From positions 1 to 23,312 of the forward strand of contig CANRPQ010000008.1 of assembly GCA_947632525.1 (NCBI GenBank): a stretch of 23,312 nt of DNA, read 5' to 3'. This stretch comes from an uncultured Clostridia bacterium. Its GTDB lineage: Bacteria; Bacillota; Clostridia; TANB77; CAG-508. Under the pieces are notes generated by a model that was not told the DNA's origin, made no database searches, and saw only the letters and a program-made list of their open reading frames with translations. Below, piece after piece: positions 1 through 7,709 of the stretch. The position numbers were made by a program, and so were the translations under genes. Positions within the stretch are counted from its first letter, which is position 1. Every line of letters starts with the position of its first letter.

Positions 1-3
1 GCA

Positions 4-294
4 ATGAAAGAAAAAGTATATGAATTTTTAAAAACAATTCCAAAAGGAAAAGTAGTAACTTATGGGCAAATAGCAGAATATTTAGGGAATAAGAAACTTG
101 CAAGAGTTGTTGGAAACATTCTACATAATAATCAAAATGAATATAAATATCCTTGTTATAAAGTTGTGGACAGCAAAGGAAATTTATCAAGACATTTTGC
201 CTTTGGTGGAATAGAAAAGCAAAAAGAAAAATTAGAAAAAGAAGGAATAATTGTTATCGGTTATAAAGTTGATTTAGATAAGTATAGAATGTAA
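4..294 (+). CDS. MGMT/alkyltransferase-like DNA-binding domain protein
   Basis: A 96-residue protein that consists only of the C-terminal DNA-binding and active-site domain of O6-alkylguanine-DNA alkyltransferases. The N-terminal IPKGKVVTYGQIAEYLG segment and the recognition-helix region ARVVGNILHNN are typical of the family. The active-site motif, normally PCHRV, reads PCYKVV with the acceptor cysteine at residue 51 retained. The histidine and arginine are replaced by Tyr and Lys. True ATL proteins lack the Cys (PWHRV), so this could still transfer alkyl groups, or it could act as a lesion sensor that feeds excision repair. uvrB and uvrA lie 2.3 kb downstream. The ATG at position 4 gives the usual family N-terminus, but only three bases lie upstream, so its ribosome site cannot be seen. 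A terminator follows. Confidence 0.85.
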   Translation: MKEKVYEFLKTIPKGKVVTYGQIAEYLGNKKLARVVGNILHNNQNEYKYPCYKVVDSKGNLSRHFAFGGIEKQKEKLEKEGIIVIGYKVDLDKYRM

Positions 295-312
295 CAAATT
301 TTAATTTATGTG

Positions 313-343
313 AACAAGGTTTTTAAGAAACCTTGTTTTTTTT
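313..343 (+). terminator. Rho-independent terminator after the alkyltransferase-like gene
   Basis: Perfect 10-bp stem (AACAAGGTTT at 313-322 with AAACCTTGTT at 328-337), a 5-nt loop and a T run to 343. It starts about 18 bases after the stop codon. Confidence 0.9.
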
Positions 344-567
344 ATAAAAGAATGATAAAATTACCTACGGTAAAAAGAACAAAATAAAGTTTGTGACATA
401 ATTCGTAAAAAATTTGTACATCAAATAAAATTATTGCTAAACATTAGAAAAGAGAATAGAAATGGATGTTGTTGATACCATTTTTTAAAAAGATAAGGTA
501 TTATATCTAGAAAGTGGACAACTAAAATATAAAAAATTATATACTAAAGGGTTATAAGGAAAAAATT

Positions 568-1632
568 ATGAATAGAATTACAAAGGCTTTAAAGATTAAA
601 TTAATAGAATTAACTATAAAGAAAAATAGAATTTTGGGACGACTAGGATTATTACCATCAAGGACACAAACTTATGGGCCACTTGAAGATATATTAAAAA
701 ATCTAACTGCATCTAGTATAGATATACAACTGCATAAAGCTGATGAAGAAAATAAAGACTATATATTCTCTGTAATAGATGCTTTAGAAAAAAATGGTAT
801 ACATGTTACCTTAACAGAATTTGATAAAATATTTTCTAATGATGACATACAAAATATTAGTAAAATTAGTAAAACAGCAAGAATAAATTTTAGGTATGCT
901 TATCCTAATTATTATTCTGGAAAAAACGTTAGCGCTGAAATGCCAATTGATTCATATCTTGAAATCTTAAAAAAAATAAAACATTTAGTAAAGGTTGCTA
1001 CTTCAAATTTTACTACAAAAGAAGAGCAAATAGTATTTATTGCCAGGCAATTATCTGAATATACAAGCTATAATTTTGAATATGAAAAAAAGTCAGAAGA
1101 ACAACGTCTTAGAATTTCAAGCTTGCAAGGTTGTTTAGAAGATAGAAGTACGATTTGTGCTGGAGTTGCTTTAGCGTTTGAAAGATGCATGACAGAATTA
1201 CAAGTTGAAAATATGATTATTATGGGATATGATGGAAAGGAAAATGATTCACCACTAAGAATTAATCATTCTTGGAATAAGGTTAAGATTAATGATAAAT
1301 GGTATAACGTTGATGTTACAAATATCTTAACTAATGTATTGTCTAAATCTAAAATTACAACAGAAGAAAGAATAAAGATGTTTTTATTATCAAGTGATAA
1401 AACTTTAGCTAATCTATGTAATATTAATATAACTGATTCTACAAATATTCCTGATTCAAAAGATGACTTTGCTAGAGCATTAGAATTATATAAAAAATTA
1501 GACATGGTAAAAAATGTATTAGAGGAATATGATAATGGAAATATGAGTACATTCTTACAATATAAAGTTGATGATAATTCTTGTGAAAGTCAAAAAGATT
1601 CTAAAGATAAGAAAATAGAAAAGGATAGATAA
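568..1632 (+). CDS. transglutaminase-like (papain-fold) protein
   Basis: A 354-residue protein whose middle-to-C-terminal part carries the transglutaminase-like core. Cys197 lies in STICAGVALAFE, His234 in INHSWNKVKI and Asp249 in WYNVDVTN, which is the order and spacing of the Cys-His-Asp triad in this superfamily. The first 140 residues are a basic helix followed by a region I do not recognise. There is no clear signal peptide, so a cytoplasmic location is likely but unproven. Members act as proteases, peptidases or protein crosslinkers; the substrate cannot be inferred. The ATG is preceded by AAGGA at 556-560, seven bases upstream. The C-terminal 30 residues are Lys/Asp/Ser-rich and probably disordered. 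The gene stands alone between a terminator and a decayed region. Confidence 0.75.
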   Translation: MNRITKALKIKLIELTIKKNRILGRLGLLPSRTQTYGPLEDILKNLTASSIDIQLHKADEENKDYIFSVIDALEKNGIHVTLTEFDKIFSNDDIQNISKISKTARINFRYAYPNYYSGKNVSAEMPIDSYLEILKKIKHLVKVATSNFTTKEEQIVFIARQLSEYTSYNFEYEKKSEEQRLRISSLQGCLEDRSTICAGVALAFERCMTELQVENMIIMGYDGKENDSPLRINHSWNKVKINDKWYNVDVTNILTNVLSKSKITTEERIKMFLLSSDKTLANLCNINITDSTNIPDSKDDFARALELYKKLDMVKNVLEEYDNGNMSTFLQYKVDDNSCESQKDSKDKKIEKDR

Positions 1633-1730
1633 AATTAGCGAGCAGATTGCAAAATATTTTCTAGTTCTGAAGAAAGATAATATTAAATGGCAAATATAAT
1701 TGAAAAAGTACAAAGTGTTATATTATGATT

Positions 1731-1825
1731 AAGACTAAAAATGGCTTTATTTAGCCACTTTTAGACCTTTTTGGTCTTATTTAGTTTAGCAAAAAATGAC
1801 CAAATAACGCTAAAAAAACTAAATA
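1731..1825. repeat. cluster of inverted repeats in a gene-free stretch
   Basis: Three neighbouring hairpins. CTAAAAATGGCT (1735-1746) pairs with AGCCACTTTTAG (1753-1764) with one mismatch. AGACC (1763-1767) pairs with GGTCT (1773-1777). TTATTTAGTTTAGC (about 1777-1790) pairs with GCTAAAAAAACTAAATAA (about 1808-1825) with a 4-base bulge. The arms partly overlap, so alternative folds are possible. Bases 1633-1846 hold no open reading frame I can support. This may be the end of a decayed mobile element next to the RhuM remnant. Confidence 0.5.
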
Positions 1826-1846
1826 AAACTAAACAATTTAACTACA

Positions 1847-2098
1847 TTATTTTTAGACTATACGGAAACAATAGCAGAAGAAAATCAAGTTATGACGATG
1901 AGAGACTGGATAAATAAAACTGATAATTTATTAAAATTTAGAAAAAAAGAACTTCTAAAAGATTCTGGAAAAATATCTAATAAAAAAGCAATAGATAAAG
2001 CTAACACTGAATATGAAAAGTACAAAGTAAAATAAGATGAAGAATATATTTCAAGTATGGATAAAATGTATAAGAGGTATTTAAATGAAAATAAATAA
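1847..2098 (+). pseudogene. 3' remnant of a RhuM-family (virulence protein RhuM) gene
   Basis: Translation in one frame gives LFLDYTETIAEENQ, then MTMRDWINKTDNLL, then SNKKAIDKANTEYEKYKVK. This is the conserved C-terminal part of RhuM-family proteins (LxYAE, MxMxDW, hxKAxxEYEKYR). A TAA at 2033-2035 interrupts it, and the same frame then continues with EEYISSMDKMYKRYLNENK to the stop at 2096-2098, matching the expected end of the family. A CAA to TAA change would explain the internal stop. No start codon or N-terminal half is present; the frame is closed by a stop at 1820. RhuM genes are commonly found on genomic islands and prophages, so this marks an old integration. The function is lost. 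The stop is not a CGG frameshift: the only CGG here is out of frame. Confidence 0.7.
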
Positions 2099-2140
2099 GT
2101 TTGTCTGAAGATATTATTGCAGATAAATATAAAAATAGAT

Positions 2141-2169
2141 ACGAGGTATTTAAAGACCTTGTATTTTTT
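2141..2169 (+). terminator. Rho-independent terminator downstream of the RhuM remnant
   Basis: Stem ACGAGGT (2141-2147) with ACCTTGT (2156-2162, one G-T pair), an 8-nt loop and then TTTTTT at 2164-2169. Its 3' arm overlaps the -35 box of the next promoter. Confidence 0.7.
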
Positions 2170-2187
2170 ATGAAAAGATGCTAAAAT
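2159..2187 (+). promoter_or_regulatory. sigma-A-type promoter for the pyrophosphohydrolase-uvrB-uvrA run
   Basis: TTGTAT at 2159-2164, a 17-base spacer and TAAAAT at 2182-2187, 38 bases before the ATG of the first gene. No LexA-type box was recognised. Confidence 0.6.
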
Positions 2188-2225
2188 ACTTATAATTCAT
2201 CTAACAAAAAAGGAAGGTAATTGTA

Positions 2226-2558
2226 ATGATATTTTATTATAATAAATTAGTTAGAGATAAAATAATTGAAAAGATTAAAAGAAAAGGTCATAAATGTGAA
2301 TATAAAGAATTAAGTGAAGAAGAGTATAAAAAAGAACTTGATAAGAAATTATTAGAAGAGGCAAGTGAAGTAATTGGAGCTCATAGTGCGGAAGAATTAG
2401 GCGATTTAATTGAAGTTATACAAACAATTATGAAAGAACATAATATATCTTTTGAAGAAGTAAAACAGGCAATGCAAAAAAAGAAAGATTCAAATGGTGC
2501 TTTTGATAATAGGATATTTTTAATTTCAGTAGATGAAAGAGATAAAGAAAGGGAATAA
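2226..2558 (+). CDS. MazG-like nucleoside triphosphate pyrophosphohydrolase
   Basis: A 110-residue all-alpha NTP pyrophosphohydrolase-type protein. It opens with YNKLVRDKI, the hallmark of the phosphoribosyl-ATP pyrophosphohydrolase-like subgroup. It carries the metal-binding pattern EEASE (residues 44-48) followed by EELGD (56-60). Family members hydrolyse (d)NTPs or related nucleotides to monophosphate and pyrophosphate, often as house-cleaning enzymes; the substrate here is unknown. The ribosome site AAGGAAGG lies at about 2210-2217. The stop at 2556-2558 is one base before the uvrB start, so translation is probably coupled and the product may serve alongside DNA repair. Confidence 0.85.
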   Translation: MIFYYNKLVRDKIIEKIKRKGHKCEYKELSEEEYKKELDKKLLEEASEVIGAHSAEELGDLIEVIQTIMKEHNISFEEVKQAMQKKKDSNGAFDNRIFLISVDERDKERE

Positions 2559-2559
2559 A

Positions 2560-4523
2560 ATGTTTAAATTACATTCAGAATATAAACCAACTGGCGATCA
2601 GCCACAAGCAATAGAATATTTAAGTAATGGTGTAAAAGAGGGCAAAAAATTCCAGACTCTACTTGGTGTTACGGGCTCACGGAAAAACTTTTACAATGGC
2701 AAATATCATAGAAAAAGTACAAAAACCAACACTTGTTTTAGCACACAATAAGACTCTTGCTCGGACAATTATATTCTGAATTTAAAGAATTCTTCCCAGA
2801 GAACAATGTGGAGTACTTTGTATCTTATTACGATTATTATCAGCCAGAAGCATATATTCCACAGTCTGATACTTACATTGAAAAAGATGCTTCAATTAAT
2901 GATGAAATAGACAAGCTTCGTCACTCTGCAACAGCTGCTCTTTTTGAAACAAGAGATGTAATTATTGTTGCGTCTGTTTCTTGTATTTATGGTTTAGGAG
3001 ACCCAATTGATTATGAAAACATGGCTGTTTCTTTACGTCCAGGAATGAATATAGAAAGAAACCATATGCTTAAAAAATTAGTAAATATGCAATACACTAG
3101 AAGTGAATTAGAATTTAAAAGAGGAACTTTTAGAGCTAAAGGAGATATAGTAGAAATTTATCCATCAGATGAAAGTGAAACAGCAGTACGTGTTGAATTT
3201 TGGGGAGATGAAGTAGAAAAAATCTCTGAAATTAATCCTTTAACAGGAAAAGTAAATAGTACAAGACAACATATTATGATATTTCCAAATTCACATTATG
3301 CAACAACATCAGAAAAAATGGAAAAAGCTATTATAACAATTCAAGAAGAAATGGAAGAAAGGGTTAAATATTTTAAAGAAAATAATAAACTGATTGAAGC
3401 ACAAAGAATTGAAGAAAGAACTAACTTTGATATAGAAATGATGAGGGAGACAGGATTTTGCCAAGGAATAGAAAATTATTCTAGACATATTAGTGGACGT
3501 GAACCAGGTAGTGCGCCATATACTTTGTTTGATTATTTTCCAAAAGATTTTCTTTTACTAATAGACGAATCACATGCAACTATTCCTCAAGTAAGAGCTA
3601 TGTATAACGGAGATAGAGCAAGAAAAGAATCATTAGTTAATTATGGATTTAGGCTTCCTTCTGCATTTGATAATAGACCTTTAAAATTTGAAGAGTTCGA
3701 GCAAAGAATAAATCAAGCTATATTTGTTAGTGCTACACCAGCAGAGTATGAAAAAGAACATAGCAAAGAGAATGTAGTTGAACAAATAATTCGTCCGACA
3801 GGTTTATTAGATCCTAAAATAGAAGTAAAACCTGTAACTAATCAAATTGATGATTTAATTGAGCAAATTCATGAAAGAGTAAATAAAAACGAAAGAGTAT
3901 TGGTAACTACATTAACCAAAAAAATGGCTGAAGATTTAACTGCATATTTAGCAGGAATTGATATAAAAGTAAAATATATGCATTCAGACATTAAAGCTTT
4001 AGAGAGAATGGAAATTATACGTGATTTAAGATTGGGAGAATTTGATGTTTTAGTTGGAATTAACTTATTAAGAGAAGGACTAGATATACCAGAAGTTTCA
4101 TTAGTTGCAATATTAGATGCTGATAAAGAGGGATTTTTACGTTCTGAACGTTCTTTAATACAAACTATTGGACGTGCTGCAAGAAACACAGATGGAAAAG
4201 TTATAATGTATGCTGATGAATTAACAGAAAGCATGGAAAAGGCAATCAGTGAAACTAATCGTAGAAGAAAAATACAGCAAGAGTATAATGAAAAAAATGG
4301 TATTACACCTAAAACTATTCAAAAGTCAATTAGAGATACAATTAAGGCAAGCTTTGTAGCAGAGGTTCAAGAAGAATATAAACTAGATAAGGAAACTGAT
4401 TTAGAAGAAATTATTTCAAAATTAACTGATGAAATGTTAAAGTATGCTAGTGAAATGGAATTTGAAAAAGCAGCAGAAATTCGTGATAAAATTAAAGAAT
4501 TAGAAAATATTTTAGAGAAATAA
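2560..4523 (+). CDS. uvrB: UvrB, excision nuclease helicase subunit, needing two +1 frameshifts at CGG
   Basis: Damage-verification helicase subunit of the UvrABC nucleotide excision repair complex. It is encoded in three pieces: 2560-2679, 2681-2761 and 2763-4523. Joined by skipping one C at 2680 and one at 2762, they give 653 residues, the normal UvrB length. Visible motifs are the Walker A GVTGSGKT (36-43, spanning the first shift), HNKTLAGQLYSEF (spanning the second), the beta-hairpin [10 protein letters not shown] (about 89-98), DESH (335-338), [30 protein letters not shown] and a C-terminal UVR domain (about 615-653). Without shifting, translation stops at 2749-2751 after about 63 residues. 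The ATG at 2560 has AAAGGGA just upstream inside the preceding gene. Both interruptions fall exactly on a zero-frame CGG. Either the gene is translated by frameshifting or the assembly has two extra bases; the rest of the gene shows no decay. Confidence 0.93.
2680..2682 (+). other. putative +1 frameshift site at CGG in uvrB (P-loop)
   Basis: Zero-frame reading is GGC TCA CGG AAA. Skipping the C gives TCA-(C)-GGA-AAA-ACT, which restores the invariant Walker A GSGKT. Deleting the A before the C would also restore Ser-Gly, so the exact skipped base cannot be fixed from DNA alone. Confidence 0.8.
2762..2764 (+). other. putative +1 frameshift site at CGG in uvrB (second)
   Basis: In the frame set by the first shift the reading is CTT GCT CGG ACA. 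Skipping the C gives GCT-(C)-GGA-CAA-TTA and restores TLAGQLYSEF, as in Firmicute UvrB. It lies 82 bases after the first site. Confidence 0.8.
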
Positions 4524-4578
4524 TAATATTGTAATCAATTATTAAAAAACTATTACATTTAAAAATTAGGGGGCAAAA

Positions 4579-7408
4579 ATGCAAGATAGTATTATAATTA
4601 AAGGTGCTAAAGAACATAACTTGAAAGATATTAACTTAGAAATTCCAAGAGATAAATTAGTAGTAATTACCGGACTTTCAGGTTCGCGGAAAATCATCAT
4701 TAGCATTTGATACTTTATATGCAGAAGGACAAAGAAGGTATGTAGAAAGTTTATCTTCTTACGCAAGACAATTTTTAGGATTAATGGAAAAACCAGAAGT
4801 TGAATCAATTGAAGGATTATCTCCAGCTATTTCTATTGATCAAAAAACAACATCACGCAATCCGCGTTCAACAGTAGGTACTGTTACAGAAATTTATGAC
4901 TATATACGTTTGTTATATGCTCGTATTGGTGTTCCATATTGTCCAAACTGCGGTAAAAAAATTGAAAAACAAACAATAGATCAAATTGTTGACCAAGTAA
5001 TGTCTTTAGAAGAGAATACGAGAATTCAAATATTAGCACCTATCATTCGAGGAAGAAAGGGAGAATATACAAAATTATTACAAGACTTTCAAAAAGAAGG
5101 TTTTGTTCGTGTACGAATTGACAAACAAATTTATGAACTAACAGACGATATTACTATTGATAGAAAGAAGAAGCATAATATAGATTTAGTAGTCGATAGA
5201 TTGGTTATAAAACCAGATATAAGGACCAGATTAACTGAATCTATTGAAATTGCCTTAAAATATGCTAATAATCTTGTAACAATTGACATACCGGGAGATA
5301 AGGAAATTTTATTTAGTCAAAATTATGCATGTCCAGATTGCGGAATTAGTATAGAAGAATTAACACCAAGGATGTTTTCATTTAACAATCCATTTGGTGC
5401 TTGCCCAACATGCACAGGAATTGGGTATTTAATGAAAATGGACGAAGATTTGATTGTTCCAGATAAAAATAAAACTTTATATGATGGTATAAAAGCCTTT
5501 GGTGCTAGCACCATGAAAAAAGGTGATACTATGGCTAAGATGTATTTTGAAAGCATAGGAAGACATTACGGTGTAGAAATAAAAAATGTACCAATAAAGA
5601 AATTACCAAGATGGTTCATGGAAAAAATATTGTATGGAACAGGCGATGAGGTTATTGACTTTGAGTATACTTCATTTGCAGGAACTAGAAGATTTAGCAC
5701 TCCTTTTGAAGGAGTACTTCCAACATTGGATAGAAGATATAAAGAAACAAAATCACAAGGTATGAGAGAATTCTATGAAATGTATATGAGCGAAAGTCCT
5801 TGTCAGGATTGCCACGGGGCAAGATTAAAAAAGGAAAGCCTATCTGTTAAAGTTGGAGATAAAAATATCAATGAGTTAACAGATATGCCAATTGATAAAA
5901 TTAAAAATTTCCTAAATAGCTTAGAATTGAACAATAAAGATAGAATGATAGCAGACCAAATTTTAAAAGAACTAAACAAACGTCTACAATTTTTAATAGA
6001 TGTTGGATTAGATTATTTAACATTATCAAGAAGTGCTGGAAGTTTATCAGGTGGAGAAGCACAGCGTATTCGTTTAGCTACTCAAATTGGCTCTGGATTA
6101 ACAGGTGTATTATATATACTAGATGAGCCAAGTATTGGCCTTCATCAAAGAGATAATGACAAATTAATTGCTACATTAAAAAAATTGAGGGATTTAGGAA
6201 ATACGGTTTTAGTAGTAGAACATGATGAAGATACAATGTATGCAGCAGACCAAATTATTGACATAGGACCAGGACCAGGTGTACATGGAGGTAAAGTAAT
6301 AGCTCAAGGAACTGCCGAAGAAATCAAACAAGTATCTGAATCTATCACTGGTCAATATTTAAGTGGCAAGAAACAAATTACAGTACCAAAAAAGAGAAGA
6401 AAGTCAAATGGAAAAGCTATAGAAGTAAAAGGTGCATCAGAACACAATTTAAAAAATATTAATGTTAAATTTCCATTAGGTCAATTTATTTGTGTTACAG
6501 GAGTTTCAGGTTCTGGAAAAAGTACATTAGTAAATGAAATTTTATATAGAACAGTTGCAAAAGAAATTTATGGCTCTAATGAGAAACCGGGAAAATGTAA
6601 AGAAATAAAGGGATTAGAGAATATTGATAAGATTATAAACATTGATCAATCTCCAATAGGTAGAACTCCTCGCTCTAATCCAGCAACATATACTGGCGTA
6701 TTTGACATGATTCGCGATATTTTTGCAGCGACATCAGAAGCAAAATTAAGAGGATATGATAAAGGCAGATTTAGTTTTAATGTATCTGGTGGTAGATGTG
6801 AAGCATGTAGTGGGGACGGTGTATTAAAAATTGAAATGCATTTTTTACCAGATATTTATGTACCATGTGAAGTATGTAAAGGCAAAAGATATAACAGAGA
6901 AACATTAGAGGTAAAATATAAGGGAAAAACAATATCAGACGTATTAGATATGACGGTAGAGGAAGCTTTAGAATTTTTTGAAAATTTACCTAGAATAAAA
7001 AATAAAATTCAAACCTTATATGATGTAGGACTTGGATATATTAAACTTGGACAACCATCTACTACTTTATCAGGCGGTGAAGCACAACGTGTTAAATTAG
7101 CAACAGAGTTATCTAAAAAAGCAACTGGTAAAACATTATATATTTTAGATGAGCCAACAACAGGACTTCACATTGCAGATGTTCATAAATTAGTAGATAT
7201 ATTGCAAAGACTAGTGGATACAGGTAATAGTATTATTGTTATTGAACATAATCTAGACTTAATTAAAACAGCAGATTATATTATTGACTTAGGACCAGAA
7301 GGTGGAGAAAAAGGCGGACAGGTAATCGCTGTCGGATCTCCAGAACAAATTATAAAAAATGAACAAAGTCATACGGGAAAGTTTTTAAAGAAATATTTGG
7401 AAAAATAA
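4579..7408 (+). CDS. uvrA: UvrA, excision nuclease ATPase subunit, needing one +1 frameshift at CGG
   Basis: Damage-recognition ABC ATPase of UvrABC. Pieces 4579-4686 and 4688-7408 join into 942 residues, the usual UvrA length. In order: first Walker A GLSGSGKSS (33-41, spanning the shift), Zn-finger cysteines (CPNC at 121-124, CPDC at 251-254, ACPTC near 275, CQDC near 408), first ABC signature LSGGEAQ (489-495) with Walker B DEPS (515-518), second Walker A GVSGSGKS (641-648), a second Zn module CEAC...CEVC, and a second LSGGEAQ with DEPTTGLH. Unshifted translation ends at 4708-4710 after 43 residues. The ATG at 4579 has AGGGGG at 4568-4573; a later in-frame ATG at 4784 would remove the first P-loop and is not the real start. 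The gene follows uvrB by 55 bases, likely as one operon. Confidence 0.93.
4687..4689 (+). other. putative +1 frameshift site at CGG in uvrA (first P-loop)
   Basis: Zero-frame GGT TCG CGG AAA. Skipping C gives TCG-(C)-GGA-AAA-TCA, restoring GSGKSS. The second P-loop of the same protein uses TCT GGA AAA with no extra base, a useful internal comparison. Confidence 0.8.
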
Positions 7409-7412
7409 TTAA

Positions 7413-7460
7413 AAAAAGACATTATACATAATAACATTTTATTATAGATAATGTCTTTTT
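7413..7460. terminator. bidirectional terminator between uvrA and the Asn-rich gene
   Basis: A 13-bp perfect stem (AAAAAGACATTAT at 7413-7425 with its complement at 7448-7460) and a 22-nt loop. It has a T run on the + side and an A run on the other, so it can serve both convergent genes. Confidence 0.8.
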
Positions 7461-7477
7461 AATTTAATAAAATATGA

Positions 7478-7588
7478 TTATTTGCAGTTATTGTTGTTAT
7501 TATTTCTTTCATTTTTGTTATTATTTTGATTGTTATTATTGTTATTATTCTTATTGTTATTATTTTGTTTATTTTGATTATCTGACAT
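7478..7588 (-). CDS. asparagine-rich 36-residue microprotein
   Basis: On the minus strand, ATG at 7588-7586 opens a 36-codon frame ending in TAA at 7480-7478. It has a strong ribosome site, GGAGGTGC, at 7604-7597. The product starts MSDNQNKQ; 23 of 36 residues are Asn, with scattered Gln and Lys, and it ends in Cys-Lys. It is convergent with uvrA and shares its terminator. No domain is recognisable. Such low-complexity Asn-rich peptides could be disordered structural or spore-associated proteins, but that is a guess. The AAT/AAC mix argues against a pure slippage repeat. The ribosome site and terminator support a real gene; conservation would need to be tested. Confidence 0.6.
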   Translation of the reverse strand: MSDNQNKQNNNNKNNNNNNNQNNNKNERNNNNNNCK

Positions 7589-7647
7589 AATAAAATGCAC
7601 CTCCATTTCTTTTATATTAATATTGTCGTCAAAAAAATCAATTTCTA

Positions 7648-7676
7648 TTCAAAAAAATAAAAAAATGTGATATAAT
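7648..7676 (+). promoter_or_regulatory. sigma-A-type promoter with extended -10 for the TPR gene
   Basis: TTCAAA at 7648-7653, a 17-base spacer, TGA and a perfect TATAAT at 7671-7676. The predicted start of transcription near 7683 lies after the in-frame TTG region begins and supports the downstream ATG at 7710. Confidence 0.65.
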
Positions 7677-7709
7677 AAAGCAAAATTGAATTTTTTTATG
7701 GAGAAATAT

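Noticed and set aside
470..515. Promoter with TTGATA and TATTAT before the transglutaminase-like gene
   Set aside because: The spacing is about 21 bases, too long for a sigma-A promoter. Only a weak GATACC/GGTAT hairpin is seen there.
1862..1867. CGG in the RhuM remnant as a seventh shift site
   Set aside because: It is out of frame (ACG GAA), and the DYTE reading fits the family without any shift.
2533..2751. Separate 72-residue gene overlapping the MazG-like gene
   Set aside because: It is just the unshifted first part of uvrB plus the 3' end of the upstream gene in another frame; its end has nonsense composition.
4784..7408. uvrA starting at ATG 4784
   Set aside because: This would lack the first Walker A motif. 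There is no ribosome site there, and upstream sequence from 4579 encodes the normal UvrA N-terminus.
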